The position numbers were made by a program, and so were the translations under genes. From contig NZ_JAEACP010000007.1 in NCBI RefSeq assembly GCF_015999335.1, positions 124,001-188,000 of the forward strand: a stretch of DNA of 64,000 nucleotides, in the 5' to 3' direction. The notes under the pieces were generated by a model that saw nothing but the letters and a program-made list of their open reading frames with translations, was not told the origin of the DNA and did no database searches. Positions 35,339 to 44,573 of this stretch are shown here, piece after piece; the stretch's first letter is position 1; each line of letters opens with the position of its first letter. This stretch comes from Tabrizicola soli (lineage in GTDB: Bacteria; Pseudomonadota; Alphaproteobacteria; Rhodobacterales; Rhodobacteraceae).

Positions 35339-37253
35339 CGGGGGACCGGGTGCGGATCGGGTCGGCGAGAAGGCGCAGGCCGTTCAGCACGACGAGAAGC
35401 GTCCCGCCCTCATGCCCGATCACCGCCAGGGGCAGCGGCAGCTCGAAGAAGAGGCCGCCGACGACGAGCACCACCATCGCGCCAAGGGCCAGCGTGAGGT
35501 TCTGCCGGATGATCCGCGCGGTCCGGCGGGCGAGCGCCTGGGCGGCGGCGAGCTTGCGCAGGTCCTCGGCCATCAGCGCCACATCGGCGGCCTGAAGCGC
35601 CACCTCGCTGCCCGCGACGCCCATGGCGACGCCGACATCGGCCCGCGCCAGGGCCGCGGCATCGTTCACCCCGTCGCCGATGAAGGCCACCCGGCCGCGC
35701 GCGGCGGCCTCGTTCACCAGCTTGACCTTGTCGGCCGGCAGGAGGGCGGCGTGGATCTCCCCGGCTGCCAGGCCAAGGCCCATGCCGATCCGCTCGGCCA
35801 CCGGGCGGCGGTCGCCGGTCATCATCAGGATTTCGGCGCCGCTGGCCTTGAGCGCGGCCAGGGCGGGGGCGGAGGTGGCGCGCGGCTCGTCCGCGACGGT
35901 CACCGCGCCAAGGACCCGCGCGCCGCGCCCCATGAGGACCAGCGTCTCGGCCCCGGTCTCCATCGCCTGGAAGTCGGGCGGCATCGCGGCCCCGACGCGG
36001 GCCAGCATCCTGGCGTTGCCGGCCCAGAGCGGCCCGCCCGCGTCCCAGCCGGTGATTCCCTCGGAGGGGAAGGAGCGCATGTCGCTGATCCGGGCGGGGG
36101 TGACGCCGCGCCGGGCGGCCTCGCGCAGGATTGCAGCGGCGATCGGGTGTTCGGAATGGGCCTCGAGCCCGGCGATCAGCGCCAGGAACTCCGCCTCGCC
36201 GCCGTCAAGGGCGTGCAGGCCGGTCACGGCCGCCTCGCCGGTGGTCAGCGTGCCGGTCTTGTCGAAGGCATAGGTCCGGACCTCGGCCAGCCCTTCCAGC
36301 GCGGCACCGCCCTTGAACAGCACCCCCCCGCGCGCCGCCGCCGACAGCGCCGAAAGGATCGCGGCCGGGACCGAGATCACCACGGCGCAGGGGCTGGCCG
36401 CGACCAGGACCGTCGCCGCGCGGTAAAGCGCCTCGCCCCCCGGCAGGCCCCAGAGCCGGAAGCCGACGAAGGACAGGGCCGAGCCCAGGAGGACGAAGAT
36501 CGTGTAGCGCTGGCCGAACCAGTCGGAGAAGCGTTCCGAAGGCGAGCGCATCGCCTGCGCCTCGGTCACGAGGCGGATCATCTGCGCGACCGTGCTGGTG
36601 GCGAGCGGGCGCAGCACCTCGACGGTGAGGATGCCGTCCAGGTTCACCGTCGCCTCATGCACCGGATTGCCCAGTTCCTTGCGGACGGGCAGCGATTCGC
36701 CGGTCACGGTGCTTTCGTCCATATGACCCGAGCCCGCGACGACCCTTCCGTCGACCGGAACCCGCGCGCCGGGCCGCAGGATCACCCGGTCGCCGGGGAC
36801 CAGCGCCTCGACCGCGACCTCCTCGACCCCGCCGGGCCCCTCGCGCAGCGCGGTTTCCGGGCGCAACTGCATCAGCGCCTCGACCGAGCGGCGGGCCTTG
36901 CCCATGGCGCGGTGCTCCAGCGTCTGCGAAAGCGAGAAGAGCGCCAGCAGCACCGCTCCTTCCAGGAAGGCGCCCACCGCAGCGGCGGCCAGGGCGGCGA
37001 CCACCATCAGGAGGTCGATGTCGAGCTTGCGGTCCTGCCACAGCTCCTCCAGGGCCGAGCGGGCGGCGGGCAGACCCCCGGTCAGGAAGGCGAGGAGGAG
37101 CGCGGTCCAGGTCAGGCCGGGCGGCAGCGGCTGGAGGAAGGCGTCGACCGTTGCGATGGTCAGGCCGACCCAGCACAGGACGGTCAGGTAAAGCCGCGCG
37201 TTCTCGCCCTCGTGGGCATGGCTGTGTGCGTGGCTGTGTCCGGCGGTGGTCAA
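35334..37253 (-). CDS. Heavy-metal-translocating P-type ATPase, P1B-4 type
   Basis: 639 residues. The His-rich N-terminus (HSHAHSHAH, residues 6-14) replaces the usual CxxC metal-binding domain. Actuator TGES at 184-187, metal-site SPC at 287-289, phosphorylated Asp 331 in DKTGT, HP in EAHSEHPIA, GDGVND, and HEGGT near residue 614 in the last helix. SPC plus HEGGT defines P1B-4 pumps, which export cobalt, iron, zinc or nickel. Only a few hundred bases from alr, with no metal regulator beside it. The stop codon lies within a GTAGGGTG palindrome. Confidence 0.92.
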   Translation of the reverse strand: MTTAGHSHAHSHAHEGENARLYLTVLCWVGLTIATVDAFLQPLPPGLTWTALLLAFLTGGLPAARSALEELWQDRKLDIDLLMVVAALAAAAVGAFLEGAVLLALFSLSQTLEHRAMGKARRSVEALMQLRPETALREGPGGVEEVAVEALVPGDRVILRPGARVPVDGRVVAGSGHMDESTVTGESLPVRKELGNPVHEATVNLDGILTVEVLRPLATSTVAQMIRLVTEAQAMRSPSERFSDWFGQRYTIFVLLGSALSFVGFRLWGLPGGEALYRAATVLVAASPCAVVISVPAAILSALSAAARGGVLFKGGAALEGLAEVRTYAFDKTGTLTTGEAAVTGLHALDGGEAEFLALIAGLEAHSEHPIAAAILREAARRGVTPARISDMRSFPSEGITGWDAGGPLWAGNARMLARVGAAMPPDFQAMETGAETLVLMGRGARVLGAVTVADEPRATSAPALAALKASGAEILMMTGDRRPVAERIGMGLGLAAGEIHAALLPADKVKLVNEAAARGRVAFIGDGVNDAAALARADVGVAMGVAGSEVALQAADVALMAEDLRKLAAAQALARRTARIIRQNLTLALGAMVVLVVGGLFFELPLPLAVIGHEGGTLLVVLNGLRLLADPIRTRSPA

Positions 37254-37375
37254 GACCGACTCTCCGACATGGCTGATGCGGGGCTACACTCGCCCGGCGG
37301 CACGGAAAGGACAAGGGCAGGCGGCGCGGCTGAATTTCCCTTGACCCCGCGACCGGCCCGGCCGAAACAGCGGGC

Positions 37376-38425
37376 ATGTCGACTGCAACCCTCACGATTG
37401 ACCTTGATGCGATAGCCGCGAACTGGCGTTCCCTGGACCGGATGACCGGCCCGGGCGTGCAGACGGCGGCGGTGGTGAAGGCCGATGCCTATGGGCTGGG
37501 CGTGACGCGGGTGGCGCGCGCGCTGGCCCATGCGGGCGCGCGGCGGTTCTTCGTGGCCTATGCCGAGGAAGGGGCCGCGGTGCGCCAGGCGTTGGGGCCC
37601 GGGCCGCAGGTTGCAGTGCTTTCGGGCCATATGGCGGGCGATACCGAGATGATCCACGACCTGGATCTGACGCCGATGCTGAACAGCCTGGAGCAGATCA
37701 CCCGGCATCTGGAGGCCCTGCCCGGCCATGCCTTCGGGGTGCAGCTGGACACCGGCATGAACCGGCTGGGCGTCGAGATGCTGGAATGGCAGGCGGTGGC
37801 ACCGATCCTGCTGGAGGCGGGGCCGGAGCTTCTGATGAGCCACCTCGCCTGCGCCGATGAGTCGCAGCATCCGCTGAACGAGGCGCAGCTTGCCACCTTC
37901 CATGCGATGACCGACGGCACCGGCCTGCCGCGCAGCCTGGCCGCGACGGGGGGGATCCTTCTCGGCCCGCGCTATCACTTCGACCTGACGCGCCCCGGCG
38001 TCGGCCTCTTCGGCGGCCTGCCGCATGTGGCCGCGCATCCGGTGGTCACGCTCTCGCTGCCGGTGATCCAGACCCGCGAAGTCGAGCCCGGCGAGGCGGT
38101 GGGCTATGGCTGCACCTGGGTGGCCGAGCGGCCCTCGGTGATCGCCACGGTCGGCGGCGGCTATGCCGACGGGCTGCCGCGCACGCTGTCGAACAAGGCG
38201 CGGCTCTGGGACGGCGACACGCCCTGCCCGCTGGTCGGGCGGGTGTCGATGGACCTGATCACGGTCGACATCACCCATCTGCCGGAAGTGCCGCGCAGCC
38301 TGGACATCCTGGGCCCGCATCAGGGCGTGGACGCGCTGGCGGAGGTGGGCGGCACCATCGGCTACGAGATGCTGACCTCGCTCGGCCGCCGCTACCAGCG
38401 CCGCCATCAGGAGCGCGGCGCGTGA
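37376..38425 (+). CDS. alr: Alanine racemase
   Basis: 349 residues. The PLP lysine is Lys35 in [10 protein letters not shown]; the opposite-face catalytic Tyr is in [25 protein letters not shown] and [10 protein letters not shown] are conserved. It makes D-alanine for peptidoglycan. Its stop overlaps the GTG start of the MlaE-like permease by 4 bases, an unusual translational link between cell-wall and outer-membrane lipid genes. Confidence 0.95.
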   Translation: MSTATLTIDLDAIAANWRSLDRMTGPGVQTAAVVKADAYGLGVTRVARALAHAGARRFFVAYAEEGAAVRQALGPGPQVAVLSGHMAGDTEMIHDLDLTPMLNSLEQITRHLEALPGHAFGVQLDTGMNRLGVEMLEWQAVAPILLEAGPELLMSHLACADESQHPLNEAQLATFHAMTDGTGLPRSLAATGGILLGPRYHFDLTRPGVGLFGGLPHVAAHPVVTLSLPVIQTREVEPGEAVGYGCTWVAERPSVIATVGGGYADGLPRTLSNKARLWDGDTPCPLVGRVSMDLITVDITHLPEVPRSLDILGPHQGVDALAEVGGTIGYEMLTSLGRRYQRRHQERGA

Positions 38426-39198
38426 CCGCAGCCTTCGGCGCCCTCGGCCGCCCGGTGCTGCAGGCGCTGGCCGCCCTGGGACGGGTGGCGCTCTTCGCCG
38501 CAAGCGTGCTGGGCCACATCCTGCGCCCGCCCTTCTACCTGCGCGAGCTGGGGCTGGCGGTGCTGCAGATCGGCTGGTTCTCGCTGCCCGTGGTCGGGCT
38601 GACCGCGATCTTCACCGGCGGCGCGCTGGCCTTGCAGATCTATGCCGGCGGGTCGCGCTTCAACGCCGAATCCGTGGTGCCCTCGATCGTCGCCATCGGC
38701 ATGACGCGGGAACTGGGGCCGGTGCTGGGCGGGCTGATGGTGGCTGCGCGGGTGGCCTCCTCCATCGCGGCCGAGATCGGCACGATGAAGGTGACGGAAC
38801 AGATCGACGCTTTGGTGACGCTGTCGACCAACCCGCTGAAATACCTCGCCGTTCCGCGCGTGCTGGCCGCGACGCTGGCGATGCCGGTGCTGGTCGCGGC
38901 GGGCGACGCCATCGGGATCATGGGCGGCTGGCTGGTGGGGATCACGCGGCTGGATTTCAACTCGGCCGCCTATCTGAAGAACACGGTCGATTTCCTGGAA
39001 GGCTGGGACGTCGGCTCGGGCCTCGTCAAGGGCGCGGTCTTCGGCTTCATCGTGGCGCTGATGGGCTGCTACCACGGGATGAACTCGGCGCGCGGCGCGC
39101 AGGGCGTGGGGGCGGCGACGAAGGCGGCGGTGGTCTCGGCCTCGGTCCTGATCCTGGCCGCGAACTATGTCCTGACCGAGGTCTTCTTCACCACATGA
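38422..39198 (+). CDS. mlaE: MlaE-family ABC permease (lipid asymmetry)
   Basis: 258 residues from GTG 38422, overlapping alr. Five to six hydrophobic segments. Family landmarks are [14 protein letters not shown]-like ([19 protein letters not shown]), [35 protein letters not shown], and the closing [29 protein letters not shown]. It works with the MlaF ATPase in retrograde phospholipid transport. No mlaD (MCE) gene follows in the window. Confidence 0.92.
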   Translation: MTAAFGALGRPVLQALAALGRVALFAASVLGHILRPPFYLRELGLAVLQIGWFSLPVVGLTAIFTGGALALQIYAGGSRFNAESVVPSIVAIGMTRELGPVLGGLMVAARVASSIAAEIGTMKVTEQIDALVTLSTNPLKYLAVPRVLAATLAMPVLVAAGDAIGIMGGWLVGITRLDFNSAAYLKNTVDFLEGWDVGSGLVKGAVFGFIVALMGCYHGMNSARGAQGVGAATKAAVVSASVLILAANYVLTEVFFTT

Positions 39199-39941
39199 TC
39201 GAGCTGCGCGAGGTCCACAAGCATTTCGGCGCGAACCGGGTCCTGCAGGGGGTGAACCTGACGGTGGCCTCGGGCAGCTCGATGGTGATCATCGGCGGCT
39301 CGGGGACGGGCAAGTCGGTGCTGCTGAAATGCATCCTGGGGCTGGTGCGGCACGATTCCGGCGCGATCACCCTGGACGGGCAGGACGTGACGGCGGGCGA
39401 CCGCGACGCCTTCCTGTCGCGCTTCGGGATGCTGTTCCAGGGCGGGGCCTTGTTCGACTCGCTGCGGGTCTGGGAGAATGTCGCCTTCCGGCTGGTCCGG
39501 GGCGCCAGGCCGCTGCCGAAGGCGCAGGCCCGCGAGGTGGCGGTCGAGAAACTGCGCCGCGTCGGGCTGAAGCCCGAGGTGGCCGACCTCTACCCCGCCG
39601 AACTGTCGGGCGGCATGCAGAAACGCGTGGGCCTCGCCCGCGCCATCGCGGCGGAACCGGAGATCATCTTCTTCGACGAGCCGACCACCGGCCTCGACCC
39701 GATCATGGCCGGCGTCATCAACGAACTGATCCGCGAGATCGTGACCGAGATGGGCGCGACGGCGATGACCATCACCCATGACATGACCTCGGTCCGGGCG
39801 ATCGCCGACAACGTGGCGATGCTGCACGGCGGCGTGATCCGCTGGACCGGCCCGGTCTCGGAACTGGACAGGACGCCAGATGCCTACGTCCAGCAGTTCA
39901 TCCACGGAAGGGCGGAAGGGCCGATCGAGAGCGTGCGCTGA
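39195..39941 (+). CDS. mlaF: MlaF-family ABC transporter ATP-binding protein
   Basis: 248 residues; its ATG overlaps the mlaE stop (ATGA). Walker A GGSGTGKSVLLKC, signature LSGGMQKRVGLARAI, Walker B IIFFDEPTTGLDPI, and the MlaF-typical DMTSVRAIADNVAMLHGGVIRWTGP. It powers the MlaE permease at the inner membrane. A mosaic repeat follows. Confidence 0.93.
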   Translation: MIELREVHKHFGANRVLQGVNLTVASGSSMVIIGGSGTGKSVLLKCILGLVRHDSGAITLDGQDVTAGDRDAFLSRFGMLFQGGALFDSLRVWENVAFRLVRGARPLPKAQAREVAVEKLRRVGLKPEVADLYPAELSGGMQKRVGLARAIAAEPEIIFFDEPTTGLDPIMAGVINELIREIVTEMGATAMTITHDMTSVRAIADNVAMLHGGVIRWTGPVSELDRTPDAYVQQFIHGRAEGPIESVR

Positions 39942-39947
39942 CCTGCC

Positions 39948-40009
39948 CTTCCTCTTGGGCAAAATACTCCACGGGGGTCCGGGGGGGGGGGTGAACCCCC
40001 CGGTCCGAC
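39948..40009 (+). repeat. Mosaic intergenic repeat, copy 4 (G-rich hairpin type)
   Basis: CTTCCTCTTG, AAAATACTCC, ACGGGGGTCC, then a run of eleven Gs facing CCCCCCGG in a hairpin (39979-40003), then GGTCCGACGCC. It lies between mlaF and the PqiA-like gene, ending 15 bases before the latter. The G11 run is prone to length change. Confidence 0.75.
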
Positions 40010-40024
40010 GCCAGTCACGGAGGG

Positions 40025-40456
40025 ATGCCGTTGAAGTACCTGAACCTCACGCTCCTCCTCCTCTTCCCCATCGCCTGGTTCGCCCCCCTCCTGCGCGCCG
40101 CGATCCTGCCGATCTTCGGGATGGACGAGATCAGCGTGATCACCGGACTCCAGTCCCTCTGGGAATCCGACGCCGCGCTCGCCCTTCTCGTCACCTTCCT
40201 TGCGGTCTTCGCGCCCTATGCCAAGACCATCGGGCTGGCGCTCCTGCACTGGAACCTCCTGTCGCCGCGCGTGCTTCCGGCGCTGGAGGTCCTGGGCAAG
40301 CTCGCCATGGCCGATGTCTTCCTGGTTGCGCTCTATGTGGTCATCGCCAAGGGCGCAGGCATGGTGACGGTGGAAGTGGCCTGGGGGCTTTACCTCTTCA
40401 CCGGCTGCGTGCTGGCCTCGGCGCTGATCTCCTGGCGGTCGAGGCGGGACGGCTGA
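40025..40456 (+). CDS. PqiA-like integral membrane protein
   Basis: 143 residues with four hydrophobic helices (YLNLTLLLLFPIAWFAPL; ALALLVTFLAVFAPYAKTIGLALL; MADVFLVALYVVIAK; WGLYLFTGCVLASALIS). The LEVLGKLAMADVFLVALYVV segment matches paraquat-inducible protein A, about half the length of a full PqiA. PqiA/YebS proteins work with MCE proteins in lipid transport, so its place after mlaEF is suggestive. Confidence 0.82.
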   Translation: MPLKYLNLTLLLLFPIAWFAPLLRAAILPIFGMDEISVITGLQSLWESDAALALLVTFLAVFAPYAKTIGLALLHWNLLSPRVLPALEVLGKLAMADVFLVALYVVIAKGAGMVTVEVAWGLYLFTGCVLASALISWRSRRDG

Positions 40457-40464
40457 CCGGGGCG

Positions 40465-40508
40465 CGATTTCCGAACGGAAATCGTCCCGGAAATCGAACG
40501 ATTTCCGG
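40465..40508. repeat. Twin palindrome, copy 1
   Basis: Two nearly identical palindromes with arms CGATTTCCG / CGGAAATCG around AA (40465-40484), then arms CGGAAATCG / CGATTTCCG around AA (40488-40507). They sit between the PqiA-like gene and radA. The same architecture recurs at 45251-45294 and 47326-47369. Confidence 0.85.
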
Positions 40509-40560
40509 CGCGCACGCCCTGCCTTGATGCTGCCCAATATTCCCGGCATTGTCCCGCCTG

Positions 40561-41916
40561 ATGAAACAGAGTGCCTCCTTCACCTGCTCGGCCTGCGGTG
40601 CGAGCCATCGCAAATGGGCAGGCAAATGCGATGCCTGCGGCGGCTGGAACACGATCGTCGAGGAGGCGCCGCTCTCCACCGGCCCCAGGGCGTTGGGGGC
40701 CAGGGGCCGCACGATCCCGCTTTCGGACCTTGCAACCGAGGAAGCGCCGCCCCCCCGCGCCTCCTCCGGCATCGACGAGCTGGACCGGGTGCTGGGCGGC
40801 GGGCTGGTCCCGGCCTCGGCCATCCTGGTCGGGGGCGATCCGGGGATCGGCAAGTCGACGCTCCTGTTGCAGGCCGCCGCAAGTTTCGCGCGCAGGGGGT
40901 TGAAATGCCTCTATATCTCGGGCGAGGAGGCCTCGGCCCAGGTCAGGATGCGGGCGCAACGGCTGGGGCTTTCCGATGCTCCGGTCGGCCTGGGGGCCGA
41001 GACCAACCTGCGCGACATCCTCACCACGCTCGATGCCGAGCGCCCGGCGCTGGCGGTGATCGACTCGATCCAGACCATGTGGCTGGACCAGGTCGAGGCG
41101 GCGCCCGGCTCGGTCTCCCAGGTCCGGGCGGCGGCGCATGAGCTGGTGACCTTCGCCAAGCGGCGCGGCGTGGCGGTGGTGCTGGTCGGCCATGTGACCA
41201 AGGAGGGCCAGATCGCCGGCCCGCGCGTGGTCGAGCACATGGTCGATACCGTGCTCTACTTCGAGGGCGAGCGTGGCCACCAGTTCCGCATCCTGCGCGC
41301 GGTGAAGAACCGCTTCGGCCCGGCCGACGAGATCGGCGTCTTCGAGATGACCGGCGGCGGCCTTGCGCAGGTCCCGAACCCCTCGGCCCTGTTCCTGGCC
41401 AACCGCGATCAGCCCGCCCCCGGCTCCGCCGTCTTCGCCGGGATCGAGGGCACGCGGCCGGTCCTGACCGAAATCCAGGCGCTTGTCGCCCCCTCCACCC
41501 TCGCCAGCCCGCGCCGGACGGTGGTGGGGCTGGACGGGGGCCGGGTCTCGACCATCCTTGCGGTGCTCGAGGCGCGGTGCGGCATTCCCTTCACCGGGCT
41601 GGACGTCTTCCTGAACGTGGCCGGCGGGCTGCGGGTCAGCGAGCCGGCGGCGGACCTCGCGGTAGCCGGGGCGCTTCTGTCGGCCCGGGAAGATGTGGCA
41701 ATTCCGCCAGAAATGGTGCTTTTCGGGGAAATCAGCCTCTCGGGGGCCTTGCGTCCCGTGGGCCAGACGGAAAACAGATTGAAAGAGGCCAGCAAACTTG
41801 GTTTCTCACAGGCGACCTTGCCCTCGCAATCCAAGATCGAGGGCGGCGCGGGCATGCAGATCCGGGCGATGCCCAACCTGATCGCCTTCGTCGGCGAAAT
41901 GTTCGGGGCGGGATAA
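40561..41916 (+). CDS. radA: DNA repair protein RadA
   Basis: 451 residues from ATG 40561 (an in-frame TTG at 40549 is possible). N-terminal zinc finger CSACGASHRKWAGKCDACG, Walker A GGDPGIGKST, the RadA motif KNRFGPADEIG, and a C-terminal Lon-protease-like domain (GGRVSTILAVLEARCGIPF; LNVAGGLRVSEPAADLAVAGALLSA). It is a branch-migration helicase in recombination repair. Followed by cvpA and purF, a common order in alphaproteobacteria. Confidence 0.95.
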   Translation: MKQSASFTCSACGASHRKWAGKCDACGGWNTIVEEAPLSTGPRALGARGRTIPLSDLATEEAPPPRASSGIDELDRVLGGGLVPASAILVGGDPGIGKSTLLLQAAASFARRGLKCLYISGEEASAQVRMRAQRLGLSDAPVGLGAETNLRDILTTLDAERPALAVIDSIQTMWLDQVEAAPGSVSQVRAAAHELVTFAKRRGVAVVLVGHVTKEGQIAGPRVVEHMVDTVLYFEGERGHQFRILRAVKNRFGPADEIGVFEMTGGGLAQVPNPSALFLANRDQPAPGSAVFAGIEGTRPVLTEIQALVAPSTLASPRRTVVGLDGGRVSTILAVLEARCGIPFTGLDVFLNVAGGLRVSEPAADLAVAGALLSAREDVAIPPEMVLFGEISLSGALRPVGQTENRLKEASKLGFSQATLPSQSKIEGGAGMQIRAMPNLIAFVGEMFGAG

Positions 41917-41948
41917 GCCCATGCAAAAGAACGGAATGGGGACTGAAG

Positions 41949-42575
41949 ATGGAAAACTTGACCGCGGTTGACGGTGGTGCGGCGCTCATCATCCTCGTCT
42001 CGGCGATCCTCGCCTTCTCGCGCGGGCTGGTGCGCGAGCTGATGGCGATCGTCGGCTGGATCGGCGCCGCCATCGCCGCCTATTACTTCGCCCCCGGGGT
42101 GCAGCCCCTGGTCAAGGAACTGCCGGTAGTGGGCGAGTTCCTCTCCGACAGCTGCGAGCTTTCGGTGGTCGCGGCCTTTGCCGGGGTCTTCGTGGTCGGC
42201 CTGATCGTGGCCGCACTCTTCACCCCGCTCTTTTCGGGTGCGGTGCAGCGGTCGGCGATCGGTGGCATCGACCAGGCGCTCGGCTTCCTCTTCGGCGTGG
42301 CGCGCGGCGTCCTGCTGATCGCGATCGCCTTCATCGTCTATGACCGGGTGCTGTCGGACCAGGCGATCCCGATGGTGGACAATTCGCGCACCGCGCTGGT
42401 CTTCGCCAATTTCCAGGCCCAGATCGACCAGAACATTCCCACCGACGCGCCAGGCTGGATCGTCGACCGCTACAACGACCTGACCAATATCTGCGCCACC
42501 GGCGCCGCACCCGAGCCCGCCACCCCGGCCCCGATCCCTGCCCCTGCCCCCGCCGCTCCGGCCACGAACGGGTGA
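41949..42575 (+). CDS. cvpA: CvpA-family membrane protein
   Basis: 208 residues from ATG 41949. The N-terminal three-quarters matches CvpA (DGGAALIILVSAILAFSRGLVRELMAIVGWIGAAIAAYYFAP) with four membrane helices. FLFGVARGVLLIAIAFIVYD is the last. A Pro/Ala-rich tail (PEPATPAPIPAPAPAAPA) ends it. CvpA was named for colicin V production and commonly neighbours purF; its actual role lies in envelope integrity. Confidence 0.92.
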   Translation: MENLTAVDGGAALIILVSAILAFSRGLVRELMAIVGWIGAAIAAYYFAPGVQPLVKELPVVGEFLSDSCELSVVAAFAGVFVVGLIVAALFTPLFSGAVQRSAIGGIDQALGFLFGVARGVLLIAIAFIVYDRVLSDQAIPMVDNSRTALVFANFQAQIDQNIPTDAPGWIVDRYNDLTNICATGAAPEPATPAPIPAPAPAAPATNG

Positions 42576-42615
42576 TCGGGCGGCAATCCGGCGTTTCAGG
42601 GCGTGACACTGCGAC

Positions 42616-42637
42616 GCGGCTGACTTAAATCAGCCGC
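42616..42637. terminator. Perfect hairpin upstream of purF
   Basis: GCGGCTGA and TCAGCCGC form a perfect 8-bp stem with a 6-base AT-rich loop, 40 bases past cvpA and 35 before purF. No T-run. It could be a partial terminator or a protein-binding dyad controlling purF. Confidence 0.5.
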
Positions 42638-42672
42638 AACTGCCCTGAACGGCCAAGACAGGATTCGGACGT

Positions 42673-44136
42673 ATGGCTCCTTTCCGCTCTCACCCCTTCG
42701 ATGACGACAAGCTGAAGGAGGAATGCGGGATCTTCGGCGTCGTCGGTGTCGCCGATGCCTCGAACTTCGTGGCGCTTGGCCTGCATGCGCTGCAACACCG
42801 TGGGCAAGAGGCTGGCGGGATCGTCAGCTATCATCCCGACCACGGCTTCAACTCGGCCCGCCGCTTCGGCTATGTCCGCGACAACTTCACCAAGGCCGAT
42901 GTGATGGACACCCTGCCCGGATCGCTGGCGATCGGGCATGTGCGCTATTCCACCGCCGGATCCAAGGGCGCGACCGCGATCCGCGACGTGCAGCCCTTCT
43001 TCGGCGAGTTCTCGATGGGCGGCTGCGCCATCGCCCACAACGGCAACCTGACCAATGCCGCGGCCCTGCGCCGCGAGTTGATCGAGCGCGGCTCGATCTT
43101 CCAGTCCTCCTCGGACTCGGAATGCATCATCCACCTGATGGCGCGCTCGATCCAGCAGAACCTTTCCGAACGCATCAAGGACGCGCTGCGCCGGGTCGAG
43201 GGCGCGTTCTCGGTGGTCGCCATGACGCGCACCAAGCTGATCGGCGTCCGCGATCCCCTTGGCGTGCGTCCCCTGGTGCTGGGCCGGCTTGGCGACCACG
43301 GCTGGGCGCTGTCCTCCGAGACCTGCGCGCTGGACATCATCGGCGCCGACTTCGTGCGCGAGATCGAGCCGGGCGAGATGGTGGTGATCGAGGGCAACAA
43401 GGTGAACTCCACCCGCCCCTTCGCCCCCGCGAAACCGCGCTTCTGCATCTTCGAGAACGTCTATTTCAGCCGCCCCGACAGCATCATCGGCGGCCGCTCG
43501 GTCTATGAGACCCGCCGCCAGATCGGCGTGGAACTCGCGCGCGAGGCCCCGGTGGACGCCGATCTCGTCTGCCCGGTGCCCGACAGCGGCACCCCGGCGG
43601 CCATCGGCTACAGCCAGGAAAGCGGCATTCCCTATGCGATGGGGATCATCCGCAACCAGTACATGGGCCGCACCTTCATCGAGCCCACCGACCACATCCG
43701 CAACATGGGCGTGCGGCTGAAGCTGAACGTCAACCGCGCGCTGATCAAGGGCAAGCGGGTGATCCTGGTCGACGACTCGGTCGTGCGCGGCACCACCAGC
43801 CGCAAGATCAAGGACATGATCCTGGAAGCGGGCGCGGCCGAGGTGCATTTCCGCATCGCCTCGCCCCCGACCGCCTGGCCCTGCTTCTACGGGGTCGACA
43901 CGCCGGAACGCTCGAAACTCCTCGCCGCCACGATGAGCGAGGAGGAGATGCGCGACTGGATCGGGGTCGACTCCCTCAAGTTCATCTCGCTCGACGGCCT
44001 CTACCGCGCCGCCGGCGAGGCCGCGGGCCGCGATCCGGCCAACCCGAAGTTCTGCGACGCCTGCTTCTCCGGCGACTACCCGGTGGCCCCGTCCGACAAG
44101 ATCGAGGAAGGCTTCCAGATGAAGGCGGCGGAGTGA
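42673..44136 (+). CDS. purF: Amidophosphoribosyltransferase
   Basis: 487 residues. An N-terminal propeptide of 17 residues precedes Cys18 (EECGIFGVVGV), which becomes the catalytic nucleophile after self-cleavage. Glutaminase domain LGLHALQHRGQEAGGIVSY, then the PRPP motif VILVDDSVVRGTTS and the cysteine-containing C-terminus (CDACFSGDYP). It catalyses the first committed step of purine synthesis. Its last 4 bases overlap the next gene. Confidence 0.97.
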   Translation: MAPFRSHPFDDDKLKEECGIFGVVGVADASNFVALGLHALQHRGQEAGGIVSYHPDHGFNSARRFGYVRDNFTKADVMDTLPGSLAIGHVRYSTAGSKGATAIRDVQPFFGEFSMGGCAIAHNGNLTNAAALRRELIERGSIFQSSSDSECIIHLMARSIQQNLSERIKDALRRVEGAFSVVAMTRTKLIGVRDPLGVRPLVLGRLGDHGWALSSETCALDIIGADFVREIEPGEMVVIEGNKVNSTRPFAPAKPRFCIFENVYFSRPDSIIGGRSVYETRRQIGVELAREAPVDADLVCPVPDSGTPAAIGYSQESGIPYAMGIIRNQYMGRTFIEPTDHIRNMGVRLKLNVNRALIKGKRVILVDDSVVRGTTSRKIKDMILEAGAAEVHFRIASPPTAWPCFYGVDTPERSKLLAATMSEEEMRDWIGVDSLKFISLDGLYRAAGEAAGRDPANPKFCDACFSGDYPVAPSDKIEEGFQMKAAE

Positions 44137-44501
44137 GCGCAGAGGTTGCGGCCTATATCGCCGCCCTGCCCCCCGACCAGCGCGAGGCGCTGGCCGACCT
44201 TCGCGCCCGGCTCAAGGCGCTTCTTCCCGACCACATTGAGGTCATGTCCTACGCCATGCCCGGCTTCCGCCAGCCGGACCCGAAGGGCAGGATGGTCGCT
44301 GGCTACGCCGCCTTCGCGAAGCATCTCGGCCTTTACCCCCATTCCGGCAGCGTGATCCCGCAGATCGAGTGCGCGCCGTTCAAGGCCTCGAAATCCGGCG
44401 TCCTTTTCACGCCCGACCGACCGCTGCCGGATGCCCTGTTGAGAGCCATCATCGAAACCCGCCAGGCCGAGATCGCTGCGGGATATGGCCGCAAGGGCTG
44501 A
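44133..44501 (+). CDS. DUF1801-family protein
   Basis: 122 residues from GTG 44133 (GTGA overlap with purF). VAAYIAALPPDQREALADLRARLKALLPDHIEVMSYAMPGF and ASKSGVLFTPDRPLPDALL match DUF1801, related to YdhG and frataxin-like folds. Function is unclear; iron handling has been suggested for relatives. Confidence 0.85.
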   Translation: MSAEVAAYIAALPPDQREALADLRARLKALLPDHIEVMSYAMPGFRQPDPKGRMVAGYAAFAKHLGLYPHSGSVIPQIECAPFKASKSGVLFTPDRPLPDALLRAIIETRQAEIAAGYGRKG

Positions 44502-44513
44502 CGCACCCTTGCC

Positions 44514-44556
44514 CTTTCATCTTTGCCCAAATATCCCCGCCGGAGGCTCCGACGCC
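44514..44556 (+). repeat. Mosaic intergenic repeat, copy 5 (CCGGAGGC type)
   Basis: CTTTCATCTTTGC, CAAATATCCCCGCCGG, AGGC, then TCCGACGCC. It is the same sequence as 29447-29490 read on the other strand, apart from a few bases. It ends 17 bases before the SDR start codon. Confidence 0.75.
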
Positions 44557-44573
44557 GCCAGAAGGACAAACGC

